A stretch of 64,000 bases of DNA from Acetobacteraceae bacterium (GCA_947475245.1 CANJLW010000004.1:1-64000); one strand, 5' to 3'. Counted from the first letter of the stretch, positions 9,950 to 19,538 are shown. A program made the numbers and translations. The notes: generated by a model from the sequence alone, not told the origin.

Positions 9950-10639
9950 TTATTCGAAGACGGCCACCGCGCGGATCGGGCTGGCGGTGCCGCCGCGAAT
10001 TTTCAATGGAAAGCCGATGAAGCGAAACCGTCCTCGGCCGATCAGCTTATCGAGGTTCGCGAGGCATTCCATATGGGTGATGCCGCGTTCGGCGCAGGCC
10101 ATGTGCGCCTGGAAGTTCAACTCCCCTTCCGGTGCCGGGCTGATCGCTTCCACCCCGAACATCACGATGCCCTTGTCGGCCAACCAATGCACCGATTCCA
10201 GCGCCAAACCCGGGAAATCGTGCTGATAGCCGGGCTTGCCCAACAGCCGCTCGTTCGTCGCCATATACAGCAGGACGGTATCGCCCTTGCGGATTTCCTG
10301 CCCGGACTGTGCCAGCGCCGCTTCCATCTCCGCCACCGTCACCGCATGCTTCAGCGGTACGTGCGACAGATCAAGGCAAATGCCAAGGGTATAAAAGTTC
10401 TCCAACGGCACTTCATCGATCGATGCCGCCCCCGGCCGCGAGTCGAAATGCACCGGCGCGTCCACATGCGTGCCGGCGTGATCTGAAAACGAAATCGACA
10501 GCGCCTTGGACGAAAACACCGTATTCCCGGCGTATTTCTTCTCTGAATGGTCGTTCCAGACCGTCATCACCACCGGTGGATGCGACGGATGCACCTGCGT
10601 GCGATGAAACAGTTCTCGGCTGAGATCGATCAATTCCAT
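9950..10639 (-). CDS. Cyclase family protein (kynurenine-formamidase-like metal hydrolase)
   Basis: A 229-residue protein starting MELIDLSREL. The metal-binding signature HAGTHVDAPVHF is complete (His54, His58, Asp60, His64). The fold is shared by bacterial kynurenine formamidase and isatin hydrolase, which hydrolyse amide bonds using zinc or manganese. Substrate is unknown; no tryptophan-catabolism gene is nearby. The longer open frame upstream was rejected because similarity begins at MELIDLS. It is followed by the SRPBCC gene two bases on, and is divergent from the SMP-30 gene across 110 bases. Confidence 0.85.
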   Translation of the reverse strand: MELIDLSRELFHRTQVHPSHPPVVMTVWNDHSEKKYAGNTVFSSKALSISFSDHAGTHVDAPVHFDSRPGAASIDEVPLENFYTLGICLDLSHVPLKHAVTVAEMEAALAQSGQEIRKGDTVLLYMATNERLLGKPGYQHDFPGLALESVHWLADKGIVMFGVEAISPAPEGELNFQAHMACAERGITHMECLANLDKLIGRGRFRFIGFPLKIRGGTASPIRAVAVFE

Positions 10640-10749
10640 GTCGCGTTGGCCCCTGTCCCGGATTTCTACCAGTATTACCGGTCGGCGGGCATTCTCCGCA
10701 AGGCAAGCGAAGGGTAGGATACCACCATTGGAACGGAGGAAACAAAGCA

Positions 10750-11616
10750 ATGGAAAACCTGTCCGACGTGCTTGAGACGACAACCCTGGAAAAAATCGCC
10801 GGTGGTTTCATCTTCACCGAAGGACCCGTCTGGCATCCCGACGGCTTCTTTTACTTCGTCGATATCCGAACGAATTCTTTATACCGCATGGTCATCGGCC
10901 AGCCGCACACGCTTGTGCGCAAAACCAACGGCGGCAACGGCACCACCTTCGACCTGCGGGGACGCCTGATCAATTGCGAAGGCGAAGGCCGGCGCGTCAC
11001 CCGCACCGAAGCCGACGGCAGTGTCACCGTCCTGGCGGACCGGTTCGAGGGCAAGCGCTTCAATCGGCCGAACGACGTCATCTGCCATTCCAACGGCACG
11101 CTGTACTTCACCGATCCGTCACTGCGCGTGCCCGCCGCGGAACGCGAACTCGATAATGCGTCGATCTACAAGGTCGCGACCGACGACACGCTCAGCGTCC
11201 TGTGCCATGTCGAGTATCCCAACGGCCTGGCGCTGTCGCCCGACGAACGCATCCTGTACATCGCGAACACCCGCTGGACCCAATACATCCACGCGATCGA
11301 ACTGGATTCGGCCGGCAACTACGTCCGCCGCCGCGTCTTCGCCGACATGTCGCACGATCGCACCGACGGCGTGCCCGACGGCATGAAAGTCGATCAGGCC
11401 GGCCGGGTCTTCTGCACCGGCACCACCGGAGTCTGGGTCTACGCGCCCGACGGCCATCTGATCGGCATCATCGAAACCCCGGAAGTCTGCGCCAATATCG
11501 CCTTCGGCGGCCCGGACCTGCGGACCCTGCTGCTGACCGCCAGCACCTCGGTCTACACACTGCGCGTCAAAACGCCCGGCATGCCCCTGCCGTTTTACAA
11601 AACCCTGGGCGCCTGA
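10750..11616 (+). CDS. SMP-30/gluconolactonase/LRE family protein
   Basis: A 288-residue six-bladed beta-propeller. Visible metal-site segments are FTEGPVWHPDG, NRPNDVICHSNGTLYFTDPS and TDGVPDGMKVDQAGRVFCTG, which supply the Glu, Asn and Asp that hold the divalent ion in lactonases of this family. Likely activity is hydrolysis of a sugar lactone to the acid; substrate not determined. It has a strong GGAGGAA ribosome site. The next gene is a DenD-like sugar-acid dehydrogenase 75 bases on, which fits a sugar-acid pathway. Confidence 0.85.
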   Translation: MENLSDVLETTTLEKIAGGFIFTEGPVWHPDGFFYFVDIRTNSLYRMVIGQPHTLVRKTNGGNGTTFDLRGRLINCEGEGRRVTRTEADGSVTVLADRFEGKRFNRPNDVICHSNGTLYFTDPSLRVPAAERELDNASIYKVATDDTLSVLCHVEYPNGLALSPDERILYIANTRWTQYIHAIELDSAGNYVRRRVFADMSHDRTDGVPDGMKVDQAGRVFCTGTTGVWVYAPDGHLIGIIETPEVCANIAFGGPDLRTLLLTASTSVYTLRVKTPGMPLPFYKTLGA

Positions 11617-11651
11617 ACCGACAATACCCCGCCACTTCGCCTGTTGATCGA

Positions 11652-11691
11652 GCCGGACTCCTTGTAAGAGAACCCCGACAAGGAGGACGGC
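11652..11691 (+). promoter_or_regulatory. Hairpin enclosing the ribosome binding site of the DenD-like gene
   Basis: CTCCTTGT (11658-11665) pairs with ACAAGGAG (11678-11685), which is the Shine-Dalgarno sequence. Outside it GCCG (11652-11655) pairs with CGGC (11688-11691), and the two arms are joined by opposed GA/GA steps, the geometry of tandem sheared G-A pairs. The stem ends on the base before the ATG at 11692. Such a fold would hide the ribosome binding site, so translation of the next gene may be controlled by RNA structure. No known riboswitch core was recognised. Confidence 0.4.
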
Positions 11692-12684
11692 ATGAAGATT
11701 TCGATCCTGGGCGGTGGCGGGTTCCTCGGGCGCAAGATCGCCGAACGGCTGGCGGCAGACGGACATTTGGGCGGCAAGCCGGTCACCGGCCTGACGCTGT
11801 TCGATCGCGCCGCGCCCCCCAAACCCGACGCGGCATTTCCCGTGCACTGCCTGGCCGGCGATCTGCTCGACCTGCCGCCGCAGGCCATTCCCATCGGCAC
11901 GGAAGTCGTCTTCCACCTCGCCGCCATCGTCAGCGCGCAGGCCGAGGAGGATTACGAACTCGGCCGCCGCGTCAACATGCGCGGGACCGATATGGTGATC
12001 GACGCCTGCCGTCGTCTGGTATCCGCCGGCGACAAGCCGCCGCGCGTCGTCTTCACCAGTTCCGTCGCCAGCTTTACCGGCAGCCAGAACGCCGTCATGC
12101 CCGACGACGCCAGACAGGTGCCCGGCAACAGCTACGGCGCGCAGAAGGCCGCCGCCGAACTGATTCTGGCCGATGCATCCCGTCGCGGCTTCCTCGACGT
12201 CGTCACCGTGCGCCTGCCGACGGTCATCGTCCGCCCCGGCCGCCCGAACAAAGCCGCCAGTTCCTTCTTCTCCGCCATCGCGCGCGAACCTCTGCTGGGT
12301 CTGGAAACCACATTGCCGGTCCCCGACGCGTTCGGCGTCTGGGTTTGCAGCCCCCGCCGAGCCGTCGACTGGCTGCTGCATGCGGCGGCACTGGACGCCG
12401 CTCGGCTTGGCTTGCATCGCGGCATAACCCCGCCGGGCATCGCCACGACCGTCGCGGAAATCCTGGCCGCCCTGGACCAGGTGAAACCGGGCGCGTCCGC
12501 GCTGGTGCGGCGGGAAGCCGATCCCGCGATCGCCGCGATCGTCGGCACCTGGCCCCCGGCGTTCGAGGCCACGCAAGGCCGCGCCCTCGGCTTCGCGGAA
12601 CATGAACCGATCGTCGATGTCATCCGCGCGTTCGTCGAGGACGATCTGCAGGCCACACTGCGGGAGCGCGGCCTGGGCACCTGA
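11692..12684 (+). CDS. NAD-dependent epimerase/dehydratase family, D-erythronate dehydrogenase (DenD)-like
   Basis: An extended short-chain dehydrogenase of 330 residues. The Rossmann motif GGGGFLGRKIAE opens the protein, HLAAIVSAQAEEDY follows, then FTSSVASF and the catalytic YGAQK. The VRLPTVIVRPGRPNKAAS segment and overall length match the DenD group, which oxidises D-erythronate to 2-oxo-tetronate before kinase and decarboxylase steps. The usual denDKC partners are absent, so the physiological substrate is open. The gene follows the SMP-30 gene on the same strand. Confidence 0.8.
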   Translation: MKISILGGGGFLGRKIAERLAADGHLGGKPVTGLTLFDRAAPPKPDAAFPVHCLAGDLLDLPPQAIPIGTEVVFHLAAIVSAQAEEDYELGRRVNMRGTDMVIDACRRLVSAGDKPPRVVFTSSVASFTGSQNAVMPDDARQVPGNSYGAQKAAAELILADASRRGFLDVVTVRLPTVIVRPGRPNKAASSFFSAIAREPLLGLETTLPVPDAFGVWVCSPRRAVDWLLHAAALDAARLGLHRGITPPGIATTVAEILAALDQVKPGASALVRREADPAIAAIVGTWPPAFEATQGRALGFAEHEPIVDVIRAFVEDDLQATLRERGLGT

Positions 12685-12827
12685 CCCACCGCCCCGACAT
12701 TTCCATGGCGTGAACGTAATTTCACCGCGATCAACCGCCAAAACCCGCGCAATAACCTTGATAATGCCGTTCCCCCGCTTCACAACCGGTGGGGACGGCC
12801 CTCCCCTTCCTTCGCGGGATCGCGTGT

Positions 12828-14702
12828 ATGTCGACTGCGCCTGGCGGCTCTTCCAACGCGGATGCACCCGGCATTCCGCCCAGCGGGGGAACCGCGCCGA
12901 ACGCTCCGCACGTCGCTAAATCGAAACAACACAGAGCCCGTCGCGTCCGCCGCCCCATCGGTGCCCGGGTCCTGCACGCGCCGCAGGTGCTGCGCGCCCT
13001 CGTGCGCGCCGACGAAGTATGGCTGGTGGCGCTTGCCGCGTTCATCGGCTGCTTCAGCGGCGTTGCCGTCTGGCTGATGACCGAAATCGCGCAACGCCTG
13101 CATGAGGTGTTGTTCAACATCGGCCATGACCAACGGCTGAGCGCGATGACCATCCTCGACCCATTGCTGACGGTGGCCGTTCCCACCCTGGGCGGCTTGT
13201 TCCTGGGCGTTCTGACCTTGGGCATCGCCCGCGTGCATCGACGCAGAGCGGTCGATCCGGTCGAAGCCAACGCCTTGTTCGGCGGACGGATGTCAGTCAG
13301 CGGCAGCCTGATCGTCGTGCTGCAAACCCTGGTTTCCAACGGTGTCGGAGCCTCCATCGGGCTGGAAGCCGGCTATACTCAGATCGGCGCCGCGCTTGCC
13401 TCCCGCTGGGGTCATGCCTTCCGCGTGCGACGCAACGACTTGCGCCTTTTGGTCGGCTGCGGTGCCGCGGCGGCAATCGCCGGGGCGTTCAATGCCCCGC
13501 TGACCGGCGCGTTTTATGCCTTCGAGCTTGTCATCGGCACCTATACGCTGGGAACCTTCGCGCCGGTCGCGGTCGCCGCCATCGTATCGATGTCGGTGGT
13601 GAACGCCCTGGGCGGCGCGGGCTTCGAAGTCTCCTTCATGCCCGACAAGGTCGACGGCCTCGACTACATCCCCATCCTCGCCCTCGGCATGCTCTGCGCC
13701 CTGCTCGGCATCGCGATCATGCGCGGCGTCACGTTGACCGAGGAATTGTTCCGCAAAAGCGGTGTGCCCGTCTGGCTGCGTCCGATGATCGGCGGGCTTG
13801 CCGTCGGATCGCTGGCGTTGGTTACCCCCGCCGTGCTGTCCTCCGGCCACGGCGCGCTGGGCGCGCTTGCCTCGGTCAATTACTCCCTCGGGTTTATCGT
13901 GCTGCTGGTCGTGCTCAAGGCGATTGCCTCGGCCATCTCCATCGGCTCCGGCTTCCGCGGCGGCCTGTTCTTCGCCTCGCTGTTCCTGGGTGCATTGCTT
14001 GGCCAGGGCTTCGCGATGATGCTGACGATGATTACGCCGGGCCACCCGGTTTCCCCGGTTGTCTGCGCCGTTGTGGGCATGAGCGGGCTGGCCGTCAGTA
14101 TCATCGGCGGGCCGTTGACCATGGGTTTCCTGGCGTTGGAAGCCACCGGCAGCCTGCCGATGACCGTTGCCGTGCTTGCCGCCTCGGTCGTCTCCTCCCT
14201 GACCGTGCGCCGCACCTTCGGGTATTCCTTTGCGACATGGCGCTTCCATCTGCGCGGCGAAGCAATCCGCAGCGCGGTCGATATCGGCTGGATGCGCAAC
14301 CTGACGGTGGGCCGCATGATGCGGCACGAGGTGCGCACTGTCCGCGCCGACACGCTGCTGACCGCGTTCAAACGCGACTTCCCGCTGGGCGCGTCGCAGC
14401 GCGTCGTGGCACTGGACGACAGCGGGGCCTATGCGGGGATCATCCTGGTGGCGGAAGCGCATGGCGACGGCGACAACAGCCACCGCGTCGGCGACGATCT
14501 GCACTACACCGATACAATGTTGCTGCCGCAAATGACGATCAAGGAGGCGATCGCGATGTTCGAAGCCTCCGAAAGCGATGCCCTGGCGGTTGTCGACGCG
14601 CCCGACACGCGCAAGGTGATCGGCATACTGACGGAACAATATGCACTGCGCCGCTACAGCGACGAACTGGACCATCGCCGCCGGGAGTTGTCGGGGGAGT
14701 AG
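12828..14702 (+). CDS. ClC-type chloride channel or transporter with C-terminal CBS domains
   Basis: A 624-residue protein: a 60-residue polar N-terminus, about ten ClC membrane helices (65-500), and a cytoplasmic CBS pair (about 505-620). NAPLTGAFYAFEL and GSGFRGGLFFASLFLGALLGQ align with canonical ClC helices. Selectivity-filter positions differ: the GSGIP region reads AVDPVEANAL and the GREGP region reads GLEAGYTQ (Glu180 present), and the usual proline of the GxFxP filter is Ala. The start chosen is the ATG at 12828; an in-frame GTG lies 39 bases earlier. Anion specificity is uncertain. Confidence 0.85.
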   Translation: MSTAPGGSSNADAPGIPPSGGTAPNAPHVAKSKQHRARRVRRPIGARVLHAPQVLRALVRADEVWLVALAAFIGCFSGVAVWLMTEIAQRLHEVLFNIGHDQRLSAMTILDPLLTVAVPTLGGLFLGVLTLGIARVHRRRAVDPVEANALFGGRMSVSGSLIVVLQTLVSNGVGASIGLEAGYTQIGAALASRWGHAFRVRRNDLRLLVGCGAAAAIAGAFNAPLTGAFYAFELVIGTYTLGTFAPVAVAAIVSMSVVNALGGAGFEVSFMPDKVDGLDYIPILALGMLCALLGIAIMRGVTLTEELFRKSGVPVWLRPMIGGLAVGSLALVTPAVLSSGHGALGALASVNYSLGFIVLLVVLKAIASAISIGSGFRGGLFFASLFLGALLGQGFAMMLTMITPGHPVSPVVCAVVGMSGLAVSIIGGPLTMGFLALEATGSLPMTVAVLAASVVSSLTVRRTFGYSFATWRFHLRGEAIRSAVDIGWMRNLTVGRMMRHEVRTVRADTLLTAFKRDFPLGASQRVVALDDSGAYAGIILVAEAHGDGDNSHRVGDDLHYTDTMLLPQMTIKEAIAMFEASESDALAVVDAPDTRKVIGILTEQYALRRYSDELDHRRRELSGE

Positions 14703-14703
14703 C

Positions 14704-15450
14704 CTACGGCGCGCCGGTTATACGGCGCATCAATTCCGGCGACAGGCCGGCGGCGGGCTTCGGCCTGGGGCGCACGAAGCTGCCGCGCGTGGGTTGGCGC
14801 GGCTTCAGGCCGACCAGGGCTTCCGCCATGCGCACGGCGCAACTGACACCGTCCAGCGTCGGCACCGGGATGCGGTCCGCAACCTCCCGCGCCAATCCGG
14901 CGATCGGGCCTCCGCCGCAGATGATGACCTCGGCCTCGTCATCCTCGACCGCCGACAGGCATTCTTCCACCAGACGCTCGCGGAACTGGTCCTTGGCCTG
15001 GGTGATGTCCGGAATGGCCACATCCAGCGCCCGCACGCTGGCAAGCCGAGCATCCAGGCCGTGTTCGCGGGCGCATTCGATGTACCAGCGGCGCAGTCGG
15101 GGGGTCAGGCAAACGATGGAGTAGCGCCGCCCGAGCATCCAGGCCGTCAACATCGCGGATTCGGCGATTCCGACGACGGGGATATCGGCGAACTCCCGCG
15201 CAGCCGCCAGGCCCGGATCGCCGAACGCCGAAACGATGATTGCATCGAAGCTCGCGGCGTGCTTCGCGACGGCATCGAGCACGGCGTGCCCGGCGATCGC
15301 GGCCTCTGCCCGATTTTCGATGTATTGCGTGCCGAACGCCGCGGTGACCGAGACGATTTCGGTGCCTACTGAGGCGAACCGCCGAGCCTCCGCCGCCATT
15401 TGATCGGTCATGGCGGCGGTGATGTTCGGGTTGATCAGCAGCAGCTTCAT
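14704..15450 (-). CDS. Asp/Glu/hydantoin racemase superfamily protein with one catalytic Cys
   Basis: A 248-residue two-domain protein starting MKLLLINPNIT, as hydantoin and Asp/Glu racemases do. The second catalytic motif is present (IICGGGP, Cys178). In the first motif, VSAFGDPGL, the usual Cys is Ala75. One-cysteine members include arylmalonate decarboxylase-like enzymes, so decarboxylation or isomerisation is as likely as racemisation. Its start lies 17 bases downstream of the nitronate monooxygenase stop on the same strand, suggesting co-transcription. It converges with the ClC gene with one base between stops. Confidence 0.75.
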   Translation of the reverse strand: MKLLLINPNITAAMTDQMAAEARRFASVGTEIVSVTAAFGTQYIENRAEAAIAGHAVLDAVAKHAASFDAIIVSAFGDPGLAAAREFADIPVVGIAESAMLTAWMLGRRYSIVCLTPRLRRWYIECAREHGLDARLASVRALDVAIPDITQAKDQFRERLVEECLSAVEDDEAEVIICGGGPIAGLAREVADRIPVPTLDGVSCAVRMAEALVGLKPRQPTRGSFVRPRPKPAAGLSPELMRRITGAP

Positions 15451-15467
15451 ATCAGGCCCCGATCAGG

Positions 15468-16877
15468 TCAGCGTCCGGTCAGGATGCGTTCAACAAGCTG
15501 TTTGACCGACGGCACGAAGCCGTTCGAATAAAACGGATCCGATCCAAAACGATAAGCGTTGTGGCCGCTGAACATCAGATTGTTTTCCAGCGAATGCGTA
15601 CCGTCTTCGTGCGCGACGTCCTGCAACGTCTTCTGGATGCAAAAGCTGCGCGGATCGGCGCGCTTGCCGTTGCTGAACTCCGGCTCCAACTGCGCCCAGT
15701 TGGAAAAGCGGCAGGAGCTGAGGCAGCCCATGCAATCCGTCTGATCCCGCAGGATTTCCTGGCCCTTGTCCGGGGTCACGAAGATCAGCGACGAATCCGG
15801 CGTGCGCAGGGCATCGACGAAGCCCTGCGCTTCCCATTCGCTGATCCGTTCCAGATCGGCCGGGGTCACGTAAACCAAACGCTTGCGCGGCCCGACGCCA
15901 TAGGGGGCGGCCATTTCGCCGGCGGGTTCCGCGCTATAGTTCACCTGCCGCTCGTTGCGCGCGCGCAATTCGCGGATGAAGTCGTTATTAACCGCCGACG
16001 AATAGAACCCGGTGGGGGAGAACCGGTTCAGGAAGACGTCGCCTTCTTTCAGGGTCAGCAATCGCTGCTTCCAGGTGTTGCCGATCGGGCTCTCCTGCGT
16101 CAGCAGCGGGCGCGTGCCGAACTGGAACGCCACGGGTCCCAGATCGGGATTATCGATCCAGTGTTCCCATTCTTCCAGCCACCAGACGCCGCCCGCCATG
16201 ATGATCGGGGTGTCGTGCAGCCCGAATGCCTGCATCTGTTTCCGCAGCGCGAGCACGCGGGGGAACGGGTCTTCCGGCTTCACCGGGTCTTCGCCGTTCG
16301 ACAGCCCGTTGTGCCCGCCCGCGAGCCAGGGGTCTTCGTAGACCACGCCGCCCAACAGCGACGCCGCCTTGGAATAGGCCCGCCGCCACAGCGCGTTGAA
16401 TGCCCGCGCCGAGGAGATGATCGGGTAGTAGTGCACGTTGAATTTGGTCGCGATGTCCGACAACCGGTACGGCATGCCGGCACCGCAGGTAATGCCGTTG
16501 ATCAGGCCTTTGCCCTTTTCCAGCACTTCCGTGATGATTCGTTCGGCGCCGCCCATTTCCCACAGGATATTGGCGTGAATCCGCGCCTTCGATCCGCCGA
16601 TGTCCCGCGCGCGGCGGGCCTGAGCCAGCGCGCCCTGAACAGCGTAATCGATCAGTTCTTCGTGCCGTTCCCGTCGGGTTTTGGCGTGGTAGACCTGGGG
16701 AATCCGCTCCCCGGATTCGGTGTAGCTATCGGCGTTGACCGCGCTGAATGTGCCGACACCGCCGGCCAGCGCCCAATGGCCGGCTGTGATGCCGCTCGAC
16801 ACCGCAACGCCCTTGCCACCTTCAACCAATGGCAGGACGTCGGCGCCGCCCATCCGGATCGCGTTGATCGCTCGCAT
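15468..16877 (-). CDS. Nitronate monooxygenase / 2-nitropropane dioxygenase family protein with C-terminal Cys cluster
   Basis: A 469-residue FMN-binding TIM-barrel protein. GGKGVAVSSGITAGHWALAGG, ITCGAGMPY and the IIMAGGVWW segment correspond to the flavin-binding parts of this family. The C-terminal third is extended and carries Cys382, Cys385, Cys389 and Cys413 (CMGCLSSC and SFC), spaced like a metal or Fe-S site. It is therefore not a minimal nitronate monooxygenase; it may act on another substrate or take electrons through a cluster. The start at MRAINAIRMGG follows GAGGAA. The racemase-like gene follows on the same strand. Confidence 0.75.
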   Translation of the reverse strand: MRAINAIRMGGADVLPLVEGGKGVAVSSGITAGHWALAGGVGTFSAVNADSYTESGERIPQVYHAKTRRERHEELIDYAVQGALAQARRARDIGGSKARIHANILWEMGGAERIITEVLEKGKGLINGITCGAGMPYRLSDIATKFNVHYYPIISSARAFNALWRRAYSKAASLLGGVVYEDPWLAGGHNGLSNGEDPVKPEDPFPRVLALRKQMQAFGLHDTPIIMAGGVWWLEEWEHWIDNPDLGPVAFQFGTRPLLTQESPIGNTWKQRLLTLKEGDVFLNRFSPTGFYSSAVNNDFIRELRARNERQVNYSAEPAGEMAAPYGVGPRKRLVYVTPADLERISEWEAQGFVDALRTPDSSLIFVTPDKGQEILRDQTDCMGCLSSCRFSNWAQLEPEFSNGKRADPRSFCIQKTLQDVAHEDGTHSLENNLMFSGHNAYRFGSDPFYSNGFVPSVKQLVERILTGR

Positions 16878-16955
16878 AGCCTTGTATTCCTCGTCCAGTC
16901 GCCCAAGGGTTCGCGGACCCCACTCCAGGTCGGTTATGTGGCGACGAGATATCCG

Positions 16956-17010
16956 ATACGACGCCTGTCGGAAGACGCAAGATGTTTCCGGCGCATGACA
17001 GGCGTCGTAT
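16956..17010 (-). other. 14-bp perfect inverted repeat between pnp and the nitronate monooxygenase gene
   Basis: ATACGACGCCTGTC (16956-16969) and its exact complement (16997-17010) flank 27 bases. It lies 26 bases past the pnp stop and 79 bases before the nitronate monooxygenase start, on their coding strand. There is no T-run after the distal arm, so it is a poor intrinsic terminator. It could stabilise the pnp mRNA 3' end, attenuate the downstream operon or be a protein-binding site. Confidence 0.5.
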
Positions 17011-17035
17011 GTCGATGGGTGTTCAGATCGCCGGA

Positions 17036-19285
17036 TCAGCCCGGCTGATCGGAACCTTCGCTCGGCCCATTGTCGCGGTCGCCGCGATACTCGCGACGCG
17101 GACCGCGCCCGCGTTCACGATCGCCGCCGCGGTCACCGCCGCGCTCTTCACGTTCCGGACGCGGCGGACGAGCGCCGACTTCCTCGGTGATGTCCGCGCC
17201 GGTTTCCTGGTTCACGACGCGCATCGACAGCTTCACCTTGCCGCGATCGTCGAAACCGATGACCTTGACCTTGACGCTGTCGCCTTGATTGACGACGTCG
17301 GTGGTCTTGGCGACCCGGCCCTGTTGCAGTTCGCTGATGTGCACCAGGCCATCCTTGGACCCAAGGAAGTTCACGAACGCGCCGAAGTCGGCCGTCTTCA
17401 CGACCTTACCGGTGTAGATAACGCCGATTTCCGGCTCCGCGACGATGCCGCGAATCCAGTCGATCGCCTGCTGCGCCTGGGCGATGTCGGTGGCCGCGAT
17501 CTTGATCGTGCCGTCGTCGTTGATGTCGATCTTGCACTTGGTGGCTTCGACGATCTCGCGGATCACCTTACCGCCGGTGCCGATCACTTCGCGGATCTTT
17601 TCCTTGGGCACGTTGATCACGGTGATGCGCGGCGCGGTGCCGGACACATCGCCACGCGCGCCGGTCAGCGCCTTGCTCATCTCACCCAGGATGTGCAGCC
17701 GTCCGTCCTTCGCCTGATCCAGCGCGATGCGCATGATATCGAAGGTGATGGACGTGATCTTGATGTCCATCTGCAGGCTGGTGACGCCGACTTCGGTTCC
17801 CGCGACCTTGAAATCCATGTCGCCGAGGTGATCCTCGTCGCCCAGGATGTCGGACAGCACGGCGAAGCCCTTGTCTTCCTTGATCAGCCCCATGGCGATA
17901 CCCGCCACCGGCCGCTTCAGCGGCACGCCGGCATCCATCAGCGCAAGGGACGAACCGCAGACCGTCGCCATCGACGACGAACCGTTGGATTCCGTGATCT
18001 CCGACACAACGCGCAGCGTATAGGGGAACACGTCCTTCGCCGGCAGCAGCGGATGAATGGCGCGCCATGCCAGCTTGCCATGACCCACTTCGCGACGGCC
18101 CGGAGAACCCATGCGACCGGCTTCGCCGACGGAGTACGGAGGGAAGTTGTAGTGGAGCATGAAATGCTCCCGATACTCGCCTTCCAGCGCGTCGATCACC
18201 TGTTCGTCCTGCCCGGTGCCCAGCGTCGCGACGCAGAACGCCTGCGTTTCGCCGCGCGTGAACAAGGAAGAACCATGCGCGCGCGGCAGGATGCCGACTT
18301 CGGCCATGATCGGGCGCACCGTACGGGTGTCGCGGCCGTCGATCCGCATGCCGGTATCCAGAATGGCATTGCGCACCACGTCGGCTTCCAGATCGTGCAA
18401 CAGGCCCTTGGCCTTGTCGCCATCCAGGCCTTCCGCGTTCAGGGCGGCAACAACCGCCTTTTTCGCGGCGCCGACTTTTTCGTACCGCGCCTGCTTGACG
18501 CGTTCCTGATAGGCTTCGCCGATCGAAGAGCGACCCAGCGCGTCGACGCGGGCCTTCAGCGCCAGTTCCTCGGCCGATTTCTCGGTCAGTTGCCAGGGGT
18601 CCTTGGCGGCATGTTCGGCCAGTTCGATGATCGCCTGGATCACCGGCTGGAAGCTTGCGTGGCCGAAGGAAACGGCGCCGAGCATGACGTCTTCCGGAAG
18701 CTCCTGGGCTTCGGATTCGACCATGAGAACGCCTTCGACCGTGCCGGCGACGACCAGTTCGAGCACACTGGTTTCCTGCTGGGCAAAGGTCGGGTTCAGG
18801 ATGTACTCGCCATCCTTATAGCCGACGCGCGCGGCGGCGATCGGGCCGAAGAACGGGATGCCCGAAATCGTCAGCGCGGCGGAACAGCCGATCATCGACA
18901 CGATGTCCGGATCGTTTTCCATGTCGTGCGACAGCACGGTCGCGACGATCTGCACTTCGTTCCGGAAGCCTTCCGGGAACAGCGGCCGGATCGGCCGATC
19001 GATCAGCCGGCTTTTCAGAACTTCGGCCTCGCTCGGACGTCCCTCGCGCTTGAAGAAGCCGCCCGGGATCTTGCCCGCGGCAAAGGCTTTTTCCTGATAG
19101 TTGACGGTCAGCGGGAAGAAATCCTGGCCGGGCTTGGCGGATTTCACGCCCACGGCGGTGCAGAGCACGATGGTCTCACCGTACGATACCAGCACGGCGC
19201 CGTCGGCCTGACGGGCGATCTTGCCGGTTTCCAGAACCAGCTTGCGCCCGCCCCAGTCGAGTTCCTTGCGGAAATAATTGAACAT
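17036..19285 (-). CDS. pnp: Polyribonucleotide nucleotidyltransferase (PNPase)
   Basis: A 749-residue protein with the full PNPase layout: two RNase PH domains (about 1-140 and 310-550) separated by the all-helical domain, KH ([20 protein letters not shown]) and S1 ([19 protein letters not shown]). [16 protein letters not shown] and [20 protein letters not shown]-type segments carry the phosphorolytic site. The last 40 residues are Arg/Gly/Glu-rich, as in other alphaproteobacteria. It degrades RNA 3' to 5' with phosphate, usually in the degradosome. It follows rpsO on the same strand, the classical order. Confidence 0.97.
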   Translation of the reverse strand: MFNYFRKELDWGGRKLVLETGKIARQADGAVLVSYGETIVLCTAVGVKSAKPGQDFFPLTVNYQEKAFAAGKIPGGFFKREGRPSEAEVLKSRLIDRPIRPLFPEGFRNEVQIVATVLSHDMENDPDIVSMIGCSAALTISGIPFFGPIAAARVGYKDGEYILNPTFAQQETSVLELVVAGTVEGVLMVESEAQELPEDVMLGAVSFGHASFQPVIQAIIELAEHAAKDPWQLTEKSAEELALKARVDALGRSSIGEAYQERVKQARYEKVGAAKKAVVAALNAEGLDGDKAKGLLHDLEADVVRNAILDTGMRIDGRDTRTVRPIMAEVGILPRAHGSSLFTRGETQAFCVATLGTGQDEQVIDALEGEYREHFMLHYNFPPYSVGEAGRMGSPGRREVGHGKLAWRAIHPLLPAKDVFPYTLRVVSEITESNGSSSMATVCGSSLALMDAGVPLKRPVAGIAMGLIKEDKGFAVLSDILGDEDHLGDMDFKVAGTEVGVTSLQMDIKITSITFDIMRIALDQAKDGRLHILGEMSKALTGARGDVSGTAPRITVINVPKEKIREVIGTGGKVIREIVEATKCKIDINDDGTIKIAATDIAQAQQAIDWIRGIVAEPEIGVIYTGKVVKTADFGAFVNFLGSKDGLVHISELQQGRVAKTTDVVNQGDSVKVKVIGFDDRGKVKLSMRVVNQETGADITEEVGARPPRPEREERGGDRGGDRERGRGPRREYRGDRDNGPSEGSDQPG

Positions 19286-19538
19286 TCAGTCGTCCTTCGA
19301 ATGCGCGAACGGATGGGCGGCATTCCGGACGATCCGAGGTGTACCGGTCAGGGGGGAGGCGGCGTCTCGGGTCACAGGGATGGCGGGCTGCGCAATGCGA
19401 CGCAGCCGCGGGCCATGTGGCCGGAAACGCCGTCGCGGTTCCCGCTCCTGGAAGGAACATGCCGGATCGGCTGGTTTGTCGGTCCACCGCGTAACGCGGC
19501 GTTTGCCGGCACCACGATGGCGACCGGCGGATAAACGA

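Noticed and set aside
16982-19534. 850-codon open frame antisense to pnp
   Set aside because: It is the opposite strand of a certain gene; high GC content produces long antisense frames and its composition (Gln, Asp, His, Arg rich) is typical of such shadows.
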